Program-made: the position numbers and the translations under genes | Source of the DNA: Pontiellaceae bacterium B12219 | Lineage (GTDB): Bacteria > Verrucomicrobiota > Kiritimatiellia > Kiritimatiellales > Pontiellaceae | DNA: 64,000 bases | NCBI GenBank assembly: GCA_029432795.1 | Contig: JARNMJ010000011.1 | Location: forward strand, 1 to 64,000 | Direction: 5' to 3' | Notes under the pieces: model-generated | Seen by the model: the letters and a program-made list of their open reading frames with translations, nothing else | The model's database searches: none | What the model was told of the DNA's origin: nothing | Shown here: positions 26,714-33,831 of the stretch, piece after piece | How positions within the stretch are numbered: the stretch's first letter is position 1 | Layout of the letters: each line of letters begins with the position of its first letter

Positions 26714-27952
26714 ATGGAACATTTTGATGTAATTGTTGTGGGCGGCGGACCGGCCGGAATGATGGCTGCGGGCCATGCGGCGGAATACGGAAGCAAGGTC
26801 CTGTTGCTGGAAAAAAATTCCAGACTCGGGAAAAAGCTCGAAATCAGCGGCGGCGGGCGCTGCAACATAACCAATGCCGAATTTGACAACCGCCTCTTTC
26901 TGGCAAACTACGCCGAAAGTGCCAAATTTCTCTTCTCCCCGTTTTCACGCTTCTCCGCGCAGGACACCTTCGATTTTTTTGCCGAACGCGGATTACCGTT
27001 CATCATCGAAGACCGCAAACGCGCATTTCCCGCAACAGAAAAGGCCACCGATGTCACCCGCGTAATGAAAAACTACATGGCGGAACACGACGTGGAAATC
27101 CGCTTTGGCGTGGACGTGAAACAGCTGCTGGAAGACGGCAAAATCTGCGGGGTGGAAACCACCGCCGGCCCGTTGCGGGCCGGAAACGTGATTCTCGCCA
27201 CCGGCGGCGCCTCCTACAAAGAAACCGGCTCCACCGGCGAAGCGTTCCAATGGTTGGAAAAACTCGGCCATAGCGTCGCCAAAGCCACACCGGACATTGT
27301 GCCGCTTCGCGTGAAGGAACAGTGGGTGAAGGACCTTTCGGGCACCACACTCGATCCCATGAAAATTGTCTTCACCGCCAAAGACGGAACCGAACTTCCA
27401 AAGGTTGGAAAAATCCTGTTCACCCATTTCGGCATTTCAGGCCCCCTGATTTTAAACAGCGCGCATGAAGTCAAAAAAATGCTTAAACAAGGACCGGTCA
27501 GCGCAAGCATCGACCTGTTTCCATCGCTGCAAATTCATGAGCTCGACCGCAACGTGCTCGAAGCCTTTGATGGCAATAAAAACAAAATTGTCCGGAACGT
27601 CACCCGCCTGCTGGTCCAGCCCGGTATGGCCAAAACACTGAATGCCAATCTGCCCGACGAGCTGTTGGATAAAAAAATCAACGGCGTTTCACAGGAGGAA
27701 CGTAAACGGATTGCACGCACCATCAAAGAGCTCCCGCTGACCGTGACCGGCACCATGGGCTATGACTGGGCGGTGGTCTGCGACGGCGGTGTTCCATTGG
27801 AGGAAATCGACACCCGGACCATGGCCTCACGCCTTCATCCCAACCTTTTCATCACCGGCGATCTGCTGCACATCAGCCGCCCCTCCGGCGGATTTTCCCT
27901 TCAGCTTTGCTGGACAACAGGTTATGTGGCCGGCGAACAGGCAGCCGGATAA
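26714..27952 (+). CDS. HI0933/YhiN-like FAD-dependent oxidoreductase
   Basis: Flavoprotein of 412 residues. The Rossmann FAD motif VIVVGGGPAGMMAAGHAA opens the chain, followed by the family signature SGGGRCNITNAEFD. A second nucleotide contact is NVILATGGASYKETGSTGEA, and the C-terminal FAD contact is FITGDLLHISRPSGGFSLQL. The physiological substrate of the family is unknown. Two perfect iterated palindromes lie inside the gene (27245-27259, encoding FQWLE, and 27396-27410, encoding LPKVGK), 151 bp apart. The gene is convergent with the outer-membrane channel gene, whose stop is 6 bp away. Confidence 0.9.
   Translation: MEHFDVIVVGGGPAGMMAAGHAAEYGSKVLLLEKNSRLGKKLEISGGGRCNITNAEFDNRLFLANYAESAKFLFSPFSRFSAQDTFDFFAERGLPFIIEDRKRAFPATEKATDVTRVMKNYMAEHDVEIRFGVDVKQLLEDGKICGVETTAGPLRAGNVILATGGASYKETGSTGEAFQWLEKLGHSVAKATPDIVPLRVKEQWVKDLSGTTLDPMKIVFTAKDGTELPKVGKILFTHFGISGPLILNSAHEVKKMLKQGPVSASIDLFPSLQIHELDRNVLEAFDGNKNKIVRNVTRLLVQPGMAKTLNANLPDELLDKKINGVSQEERKRIARTIKELPLTVTGTMGYDWAVVCDGGVPLEEIDTRTMASRLHPNLFITGDLLHISRPSGGFSLQLCWTTGYVAGEQAAG
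27245..27259. repeat. Perfect iterated palindrome TTCCAATGGTTGGAA
   Basis: Located within the YhiN-like gene and read as FQWLE in its frame. Confidence 0.9.
27396..27410. repeat. Perfect iterated palindrome TTCCAAAGGTTGGAA
   Basis: Second copy within the YhiN-like gene, but in a different reading frame (LPKVGK), so the DNA word rather than a peptide motif is what recurs. Confidence 0.9.
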
Positions 27953-27958
27953 AACGGC

Positions 27959-28858
27959 TTAAAGTCCGCCACCCCAGCGATACTGCCAGGCTAATCCGAA
28001 GGTGTTGAAATCGCTGCCGGTCCGCGTGGAAATACCGGCGCTGGCATACAGCTTCACCGAATTGCGCTTGTCCACCGGCAAAGCCAGCGTGGCACCGAGT
28101 CGTGAATTCCCCAGCTCGTTATTTTTCTCCACGCCGCCAACCGTTGTCTCTCCGCCCTGATAATAAGTGCCGTCCAACGCCACCCAAATCATAGAGGGAA
28201 ACGTATAAATCAGATGACCCTGCACAGAATAAATAGGAGTCTGCTCCAGCGTCTGCCCCTTCAAATCATCATTATCCGTAAACAGGGTCACCGCTCCCGC
28301 CATTTCAACAATCAGCGATCCAAAAGTTTTAGATATCCCCAGTTCGGGAGAAAACGACCAGCGGTTCTGCCCGACATTAATCAGTCGGCTGTTATCATAT
28401 TGCCCCATCGGCGCCGTCATTTTCAGACTGGCCCCCATCACAAAGTTCTGTTGATAGCCCGGAAACTCCTCCAGCGTCAGCGCCGGTGCGCCGATAAAGT
28501 TTATCGAACCCCGAAACTGCGGATCATTCATCCCGTTCACCCGGCGCGATACCTCGCTGCCACCCTGCCTGGCAGAGCCGGACAGAAAGCTATACGGCAC
28601 AACGATATCAAATTTGGCCGACTTTCCGAAAAAGCCGAGCGATCGGGCATAGGCCGCCACTGCGGTATTCACGTGCAATTTGGCATCGTCGAGGTTCAGC
28701 GCCGGATCAAACGACACCCCGCCATAGGAATATCCATATCCCCCCAACGCAAAATTCAATCCCGTCGGTGCATTGGAATAAAACCGCGGCTCCAGCGCCT
28801 GAGCACCTGCGCTCCACGCCAAACCCCATAAAAGCAAACTGATCCAGAATCGTCTCAT
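27959..28858 (-). CDS. Outer-membrane channel, phenol MetA-like transporter family
   Basis: Secreted protein of 299 residues with signal peptide (ISLLLWGLAWSAGAQALEPR). The segments NAPTGLNFALGGYGYSYGGV, DIVVPYSFLSGSA and GMNDPQFRGSINFIGAP match the MetA-like outer-membrane family. AGGA precedes the ATG at 28858. The reading frame stays open as far as 29584, but that part is the antisense shadow of aguA. It is divergent from aguA and convergent with the YhiN-like gene. The substrate is unknown. Confidence 0.8.
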   Translation of the reverse strand: MRRFWISLLLWGLAWSAGAQALEPRFYSNAPTGLNFALGGYGYSYGGVSFDPALNLDDAKLHVNTAVAAYARSLGFFGKSAKFDIVVPYSFLSGSARQGGSEVSRRVNGMNDPQFRGSINFIGAPALTLEEFPGYQQNFVMGASLKMTAPMGQYDNSRLINVGQNRWSFSPELGISKTFGSLIVEMAGAVTLFTDNDDLKGQTLEQTPIYSVQGHLIYTFPSMIWVALDGTYYQGGETTVGGVEKNNELGNSRLGATLALPVDKRNSVKLYASAGISTRTGSDFNTFGLAWQYRWGGGL

Positions 28859-28936
28859 CAACGACGATCCTACTTTACTTCCCGGCAAATGTAACTTTCG
28901 ACTCGCGTTTTTTACACGGTATGAAATCCTCCGCCC

Positions 28937-29899
28937 ATGAACCGATCGACCAAAAGACTGCCCGCCGAATGGGAGCCGCAGGATGCCGTGCTGCTCACCT
29001 GGCCCCATGCCCAGACCGACTGGGCCGACTGCCTCGAAGCCGCGCAGCAAACCTTCGCCGAAATCGAAGCGGCCATACGCCGATTTCAAAGCGTCATCCT
29101 CGTTCGGCCCGATGCCTTCGACCTCCCCTCCAACGACACCTGGAGCCGCGATTTCGGCCCGCTGACCATCGAAGAAAACGGCCGGCCCGTTCTGCTCGAT
29201 TTCACCTTCAATGGATGGGGTGGAAAATTTCCGGCAAACCTCGACAATGCCCTCACCGGGAAACTTCAAAATCTCGGGGCCTTCGGCACCACCCCGCTGC
29301 GCTCCATCGATCTCGTGCTCGAAGGCGGCAGTATTGAATCCGACGGCGAAGGCACCCTGCTCACCACTTCCACCTGTCTGCTCAATCCCAACCGGAACCC
29401 GGAACTCAACAAAGCGCAGATTGAACACCGCCTGAAAGACGAATTCGGTGCGCACACCATCCTTTGGCTCGACCACGGCCATATGGAAGGCGACGACACC
29501 GATGCCCACATCGACACCCTCGCCCGCCTTTGCCCCGACCGCACCATCATCTATGTGGCCTGCGACGATCCCGCCGACCCGCACTATCCCGACCTGAAAG
29601 CGATGGAGGCCGAACTCCAGGCCCTGGAAAACTATCGCCTGCTCCCCCTGCCCTGGCCGTCACCCAAATACGATGAAAACGGCGAACGCCTCCCGGCCAC
29701 CTACGCCAACTACCTCGTCATCAACGGCGCCGTCCTCGTCCCGACCTATAACGACCCCGCCGATTTCCAGGCATTGGAAGTTGTCGGCAACGCCTTTCCC
29801 GACCGCGAAATCATCGGCATCGATTGCTCCCCCCTCATCCGGCAGCACGGTTCGCTCCACTGCGTCACCATGCAGATCCCGCACGGCGTCTGCACCTGA
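28937..29899 (+). CDS. aguA: Agmatine deiminase
   Basis: Enzyme of 320 residues in the peptidyl-arginine-deiminase fold, slightly short for the family. The start RLPAEWEPQDAVLLTWPHAQ is characteristic. The substrate and catalytic motifs are DTWSRDFGPL, the His/Asp loop GHMEGDDTDAHID and the nucleophile Cys309 in QHGSLHCVTMQ. It converts agmatine to N-carbamoylputrescine in the arginine route to putrescine. The enzyme for the next step, aguB, normally adjacent, lies 3 kb downstream at 32891 behind an inserted island. Palindrome variants occur at 29765-29779 (FQALE) and, more weakly, 29615-29629. Confidence 0.92.
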   Translation: MNRSTKRLPAEWEPQDAVLLTWPHAQTDWADCLEAAQQTFAEIEAAIRRFQSVILVRPDAFDLPSNDTWSRDFGPLTIEENGRPVLLDFTFNGWGGKFPANLDNALTGKLQNLGAFGTTPLRSIDLVLEGGSIESDGEGTLLTTSTCLLNPNRNPELNKAQIEHRLKDEFGAHTILWLDHGHMEGDDTDAHIDTLARLCPDRTIIYVACDDPADPHYPDLKAMEAELQALENYRLLPLPWPSPKYDENGERLPATYANYLVINGAVLVPTYNDPADFQALEVVGNAFPDREIIGIDCSPLIRQHGSLHCVTMQIPHGVCT

Positions 29900-29903
29900 T
29901 CTT

Positions 29904-29997
29904 TCAGCATTTTCTCTCCCCCCGTTAGCCGAACAGGAGCGCATCGCGACAAAGGGGAGAATGAGCTGATTGCAGATACAACGAGCAGGAAAGGCTG
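29904..29997 (+). pseudogene. Type I restriction HsdS C-terminal remnant 1
   Basis: Directly after the aguA stop a frame reads SAFSLPPLAEQERIATK, the conserved C-terminal block of type I specificity subunits (PPLAEQ.RI..K). A frameshift follows, and the family-like ENELIA continues in the next frame to a stop. No start or target-recognition domain is present. It marks the left edge of the accessory island. Confidence 0.65.
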
Positions 29998-30114
29998 CTG
30001 AAACCAGCGCCCCTCCAACGTAAACGATGCTTGCACCTAACAGAAAACAGCAAACTCTTGAAGTTTAGGAGCCTCATGGTAAATTGCCTTCATCATACAA
30101 ACAGGATTTACATC

Positions 30115-30264
30115 ATGCCCGTGAAAAAACCAGATGTTGTACAGGTGAAAAATCCACGCACTGGGCGATACGTGAAAATTGATCGTTCCGCCGGTAAAAT
30201 TATCGCCTCCAAGAAAAGCGTAGGGAAATATGCGAACATTCCTGTGGCGCGAAAACGGAAATGA
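30115..30264 (+). CDS. Small basic protein upstream of the TIR/NDT-like gene
   Basis: Protein of 49 residues, strongly basic, containing VQVKNPRTGRYVKIDRSAGK and ending PVARKRK. The ATG at 30115 has AGGA 8 nt upstream. Its TGA overlaps the next ATG as ATGA, indicating translational coupling with the TIR/NDT-like gene. The charge suggests nucleic-acid binding or an antitoxin-like partner. No named family is recognised, though the NPRTGRYVKIDR motif looks conserved in type. Confidence 0.65.
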   Translation: MPVKKPDVVQVKNPRTGRYVKIDRSAGKIIASKKSVGKYANIPVARKRK

Positions 30265-30902
30265 TCATCTATAACCCAACCGAGGGGACTCCGTTCACTG
30301 GCCCGATTTCCAGCTGTCCCCGACACTGCTTTCTGATGACACGATTGGGGAGCCCTATCCCCAGAATGGTTGACGAGATTCGGGATAAAATTACGCAGTG
30401 CTGTGCCGACTATGACTATGATGTGATTGATGCTAGCACGCGTGTAACCGGTCGGGATTTTCTGGTTAAAATCTGGAAGATGATCGCTTCCGCGCCTCTC
30501 GCGGTCGGGGTCGTCCATGAAGATCTGCCGGCCAAAACCTTAGCGAATATTTATTATGAATTAGGGGTTGCTCAGGCACTGGGTAAAGAAACCGTCATTG
30601 TTAAAAGTCCGAACGCTGAAGTTCCTTCTGATTTTGTGCGGACAGAATACATTCCTTTTGACGGTAATTTTACGACCAGTTTCAAAAAATATCTCCGCTC
30701 GCTCTCTGAGCAGGCAGACTATTATGAAACGCTGGGTGACCAACTGGATCGGGATCCCGTTCTCGCTATCGACTATTACAAACGATCATACCTGATTACC
30801 GGTGATAGTCGCTTGAAGAGCAAGGTTTGGGACTTAATGAAAACCGCCGGACTTGAAGAGCGTGCCACGAATAGCATCGAGCATATTGCCGCCAGCTTTT
30901 AG
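30261..30902 (+). CDS. TIR-like / nucleoside deoxyribosyltransferase-like protein
   Basis: Protein of 213 residues. The N-terminal 130 residues look like the nucleoside 2-deoxyribosyltransferase/TIR-like fold: CFLMTRLGSPIPRMVDEIRD, YDVIDASTRVTGRDF, then the loop TLANIYYELGVAQALGKETV, where Glu100 in the ELGxA motif matches the position of the catalytic Glu in these folds. The C-terminal part is helical (YETLGDQLDRDPVLAIDYYK). Members can cleave nucleosides, nucleotides or NAD. It is coupled to the 49-residue basic protein and lies in an island with a RES toxin, suggesting a defence or toxin role. The stop codon falls inside hsdS remnant 2. Confidence 0.6.
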   Translation: MIIYNPTEGTPFTGPISSCPRHCFLMTRLGSPIPRMVDEIRDKITQCCADYDYDVIDASTRVTGRDFLVKIWKMIASAPLAVGVVHEDLPAKTLANIYYELGVAQALGKETVIVKSPNAEVPSDFVRTEYIPFDGNFTTSFKKYLRSLSEQADYYETLGDQLDRDPVLAIDYYKRSYLITGDSRLKSKVWDLMKTAGLEERATNSIEHIAASF

Positions 30903-31036
30903 CCGAACAGCACCACATCAAGGCGAAGGAGAATGAGTTGATGCAGGGATGCGACGAGCTGGAACGGCTCCTGCAAACCGAATCCGAAACCACCGCCCGC
31001 TTCGCCGCGGCGGTCGCCCAGCAGGGAGGTTGTTAA
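30899..31036 (+). pseudogene. Type I restriction HsdS C-terminal remnant 2 (direct repeat)
   Basis: An open frame of 45 residues reads LAEQHHIKAKENELM then CDELERLLQTESETTARF, the HsdS C-terminal coiled-coil block. It begins on the stop of the TIR/NDT-like gene and ends at a TAA that overlaps the RES start codon as TAATG. Bases 30950-31003 are identical to 31871-31924 (54 bp), so the RES gene is flanked by direct copies. Confidence 0.7.
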
Positions 31037-31857
31037 TGCAAGCGTGGATAGAAAACTTATTTCATCATATCAAAACGAAGCAACGGTTTGCCGTCGATGA
31101 CCCTTACTCTGCTGAGGTTTTACGAAGAATTGAGAAAACCTGCGGACAGTTTATTGAAACATTATCACCCGAGAGGGATCTTTACCGAGCTCAACGTGGA
31201 TGTGTGCTAGAAGAAGTTATTTTGAGTGGAGGTACCAGTTCATGGTGTCCAAGACCATTTACCAAAGAGCGTATGATACCGCTACCCAACAAAGTAGGAT
31301 CTGGACGGGTTTCGCCTAAGGGTATTGCCGCTCTGTATTTGGCTGAAAATATGGAAACCGCTATTCAAGAGATGCGTCCAGTCCCTCGCGAAATATTAAC
31401 CGTGGCAACTTTCAATGCGAAAACGCCCCTGAAAGTCTGCCGACTTTCCCATAAATTGACTGACGGTGATAACAGAGAGCGATGGTTTTGGAGCATTTTG
31501 GGAAATGCCTTTTCAAAACCCACAATACCTTCAGAAAATCCAGTAGAATATGCGCCTACCCAATATATTGCTGAGGTTTTGAAGAGGCATTGCGATGGAA
31601 TTGCGTATCAAAGCATTTTTTCAGGGGCGTTGAATTATGCATTTTTCGACATTGAAAGCTGTGAAATACAATCCGTGGAACTGCGTCAAATTCAGGATTT
31701 CCCAGAACTGAAACCGGAGCATCTGAAAGTTGTTGATCAACGCCGCTCTATTATTACCGAATTTCAATGCAATGGAAAAAAATCGGAAATGACATCTCAT
31801 GATGTAATTTACGAGGCCCATCACCTAACAGCACCACATCAAAGCGAAAGTGGATGA
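31036..31857 (+). CDS. RES-domain protein (putative NAD-degrading toxin)
   Basis: Protein of 273 residues. RES hallmarks are visible: an Arg in RDLYRAQ (residue 51), GSGRVSPKGIAALYLAENME with Arg91, Glu112 in TAIQEMRP, and a Ser in the DGIAYQSIFSGALNYAFF region. Known RES toxins degrade NAD by phosphorolysis and are usually paired with an Xre-type antitoxin; none is next to this gene. GGAGG lies 7 nt before the ATG. The last dozen residues are encoded by hsdS remnant 3, so the natural C-terminus may have been replaced at the repeat junction. Confidence 0.75.
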   Translation: MQAWIENLFHHIKTKQRFAVDDPYSAEVLRRIEKTCGQFIETLSPERDLYRAQRGCVLEEVILSGGTSSWCPRPFTKERMIPLPNKVGSGRVSPKGIAALYLAENMETAIQEMRPVPREILTVATFNAKTPLKVCRLSHKLTDGDNRERWFWSILGNAFSKPTIPSENPVEYAPTQYIAEVLKRHCDGIAYQSIFSGALNYAFFDIESCEIQSVELRQIQDFPELKPEHLKVVDQRRSIITEFQCNGKKSEMTSHDVIYEAHHLTAPHQSESG

Positions 31858-31948
31858 GCTGATGGCGTAGTGCGACGAGCTGGAACGGCTCCTGCAAACC
31901 GAATCCGAAACCACCGCCCGCTTCATCGCCTGTCGTGCGCAAACGTAG
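31826..31948 (+). pseudogene. HsdS C-terminal remnant 3 (direct repeat)
   Basis: The frame reads QHHIKAKVDELMA, a stop, then CDELERLLQTESETTARF. It is closest to the HsdS consensus (KVDELMA) but interrupted by an in-frame TAG at 31868-31870. The 54-bp core is identical to remnant 2. The 65-bp repeat begins within its last codons. Confidence 0.7.
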
Positions 31949-32001
31949 CACGGTCCTCCGGGCCGTGTGGATCAACGGCGCAGAGCACCGTTCTACAGAT
32001 T
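31937..32001. repeat. 65-bp direct repeat, left copy
   Basis: Identical over 65 bp to 32728-32792. The two copies flank the YefM-YoeB module. The sequence contains CGGTCCTCCGGGCCGTG, a short GC-rich imperfect hairpin. Such word-like repeats are probably dispersed elsewhere in the genome. Confidence 0.9.
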
Positions 32002-32106
32002 TTCTGCCGGTCCCGGGGGCAGCATCGTCCGCCTCGTCATCCGCGGACAGCGAAGACGCTGTCCCTCCAATCCAACCGGCCGAAGTTGACAGAACTGCTA
32101 TATGTC

Positions 32107-32134
32107 AGTACAAGAGTGTACATAAAAGTGTACG
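32107..32134. promoter_or_regulatory. YefM-type operator repeats
   Basis: Three hexamers at 10-12-bp spacing precede the antitoxin gene: AGTACA (32107), a perfect TGTACA (32117) and TGTACG (32129). TGTACA is the known core of YefM-YoeB operators in E. coli, so autoregulation is expected. Confidence 0.6.
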
Positions 32135-32146
32135 CATGGAGGAATC

Positions 32147-32407
32147 ATGTCCACAATTACTGCAACCAATGCCCGTAAATCATTTTTTGAACTGATAAAG
32201 GGGGTTAACCAGAAACACGAAATCTATCATATCAGCCATAAAGACGGCGCAGCCGTTTTGATGTCGGAAGAGGAATTTGAAAGCCTGCAGGAGACGCTCG
32301 ACCTCCTCTCGACGAAAGGGTTTCGGGAAGATTTTGATCGAGCCAATCAAGAGATTGAGAAGGGCGATACCGCGACATTTGAAGAGGTTTTCGGAGAGCC
32401 GCAGTGA
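32147..32407 (+). CDS. YefM/Phd-family antitoxin
   Basis: Protein of 86 residues. The N-terminal fold ITATNARKSFFELIKGVN, then HISHKDGAAVLMSEEEFESL, is typical of Phd/YefM antitoxins that bind DNA with the N-terminus and wrap the toxin with an acidic C-terminus (EIEKGDTATFEEVFGEP). GGAGG precedes the ATG, and operator-like hexamers lie directly upstream. The stop overlaps the toxin start by 4 bp, giving a coupled module. Confidence 0.9.
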   Translation: MSTITATNARKSFFELIKGVNQKHEIYHISHKDGAAVLMSEEEFESLQETLDLLSTKGFREDFDRANQEIEKGDTATFEEVFGEPQ

Positions 32408-32658
32408 AATACCGTATTCTCTTTTCGCGTCAGGCCGAAAAGGACATTCAGAAACTCACCCCAAAACTGAAAAAGAAGCTGATGGATATTCTCCGGAATC
32501 AGATCGCGGTAGATCCCTATTCCGGGAAGGCTCTGGTAGGAGATCTCAAGGGATATTATTCCGTCAGGCTCAGTTATCAGGACCGGGTGGTTTATTCCAT
32601 CAAAGACGATCAATTAGTAGTATACATCATCCGGGCAAAAACCCACTACGGAGACTGA
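32404..32658 (+). CDS. YoeB/RelE-family toxin
   Basis: Protein of 84 residues with the Txe/YoeB pattern ILFSRQAEKDIQKLTPKLKK, then PYSGKALVGDLKGYYSVRLS and DRVVYSIKD, ending RAKTHYGD. The C-terminal His-Tyr is the conserved catalytic end of ribosome-dependent mRNA interferases. It overlaps the antitoxin gene as ATGA. The module stands between two identical 65-bp repeats and may stabilise the island. Confidence 0.9.
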   Translation: MKYRILFSRQAEKDIQKLTPKLKKKLMDILRNQIAVDPYSGKALVGDLKGYYSVRLSYQDRVVYSIKDDQLVVYIIRAKTHYGD

Positions 32659-32727
32659 TTATTCAGCATCAGATGAATCCGTCTGATTTTCTCCAGCCCC
32701 GTAGCACCGTATTGGGAAATCGCCGTC

Positions 32728-32792
32728 GCGCAAACGTAGCACGGTCCTCCGGGCCGTGTGGATCAACGGCGCAGAGCACCGTTCTACAGATT
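32728..32792. repeat. 65-bp direct repeat, right copy
   Basis: Identical to 31937-32001. To its right, up to aguB, lie more GC-rich inverted words (GGCATCCTGCCGGCC, GCAAGCGGGACGCTTGC) of dispersed-repeat type. This marks the right edge of the island. Confidence 0.9.
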
Positions 32793-32890
32793 GTACCGCC
32801 GGCATCCTGCCGGCCCCGCGCACAAGGCCATGCGTTCTGCAAGCGGGACGCTTGCGCTCCATTCTCCGCCGCGTTATAAAGCACCCCATT

Positions 32891-33763
32891 ATGAAACCAA
32901 CCCACTTAAAAGCCGGACTGGTCCAGCAGTCGTGTTCAGCCGACCGCGAGGCGAATATTGAAAAGAGCATGGCCGGCATTCGCCGCTGTGCGCAGCAGGG
33001 CGCGAAACTCGTCGTTTTGCAGGAGCTGCATACCTCGCTCTATTTTTGCGATGTGGAAGATCCGGCCAATTTTGATTTGGCGGAAACCATTCCCGGTCCA
33101 TCGACGGATACGTTCGGTGCTCTGGCGAAAGAGCTCGGCATTGTGATTGTGACCTCGCTGTTTGAAAAGCGCGCGCCGGGAGTTTATCACAATACGGCTG
33201 TGGTGCTGGAATCCGACGGAACCATCGCCGGAAAATACCGTAAAATGCATATTCCGGATGATCCGGGCTATTACGAAAAATTTTATTTCACGCCCGGCGA
33301 TCTCGGTTTCCAACCCTTGGAAACGTCGGTGGGCAAACTCGGCGTGCTGGTCTGCTGGGATCAGTGGTATCCGGAAGCCGCACGCCTGATGGCGATGGCC
33401 GGCGCGGATCTGCTGATTTATCCGACGGCCATCGGCTGGGATCCGGCCGACACAAAAGAAGAACAGGCGCGGCAGCGCGAGGCATGGATCACGATTCAGC
33501 GCTCGCATGCGGTGGCCAACGGCATTCCGGTGCTGAGTGTCAACCGCATCGGTACCGAACCGGGCGGCGCGGTTTTCTGGGGGTCGAGTTTTGCGGCGGG
33601 CTGTCAGGGGGAATTTCTGCAGCAGGCCGACACCACATCGGAAACGGAACTGATCGTTGAACTCGACTTCCAGCGATCGGAAACCGTACGCCGCATGTGG
33701 CCCTACTTCCGCGACCGCCGCATCGATGCCTACGAAGGTTTAACCCGTCGTTTAATCGATTAA
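32891..33763 (+). CDS. aguB: N-carbamoylputrescine amidase
   Basis: Nitrilase-superfamily enzyme of 290 residues. The catalytic triad is clear: Glu45 in VVLQELHTS, Lys118 in GKYRKMHIPDD and Cys155 in VLVCWDQWYPEA. The substrate-class signature FTPGDLGFQPLET and the end RRMWPYFRDRRIDAY fit AguB. It releases putrescine, CO2 and ammonia from N-carbamoylputrescine. The start at 32891 begins MKPTHLKAGLVQQ; the frame to its left belongs to the repeat region. Its partner aguA lies 3 kb upstream, separated by the island, which may have removed the shared promoter. A perfect palindrome encodes FQPLE at 33308-33322. Confidence 0.92.
   Translation: MKPTHLKAGLVQQSCSADREANIEKSMAGIRRCAQQGAKLVVLQELHTSLYFCDVEDPANFDLAETIPGPSTDTFGALAKELGIVIVTSLFEKRAPGVYHNTAVVLESDGTIAGKYRKMHIPDDPGYYEKFYFTPGDLGFQPLETSVGKLGVLVCWDQWYPEAARLMAMAGADLLIYPTAIGWDPADTKEEQARQREAWITIQRSHAVANGIPVLSVNRIGTEPGGAVFWGSSFAAGCQGEFLQQADTTSETELIVELDFQRSETVRRMWPYFRDRRIDAYEGLTRRLID
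33308..33322. repeat. Perfect iterated palindrome TTCCAACCCTTGGAA
   Basis: Located in aguB and read as FQPLE. Fourteen of the 15 bases recur at 54755-54769, just before dnaE. Confidence 0.9.
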
Positions 33764-33831
33764 ATTCTGCACAACATGCTTCGACTCGTTTCCCCTCGCG
33801 AGGGGGGCGGGCTTCTGCTAGCTTGCGTCCC

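Noticed and set aside
28859-29584. N-terminal extension of the leftward channel gene into the aguA region
   Set aside because: The extension is antisense to catalytic parts of aguA. A clear signal peptide and ribosome site place the true start at 28858.
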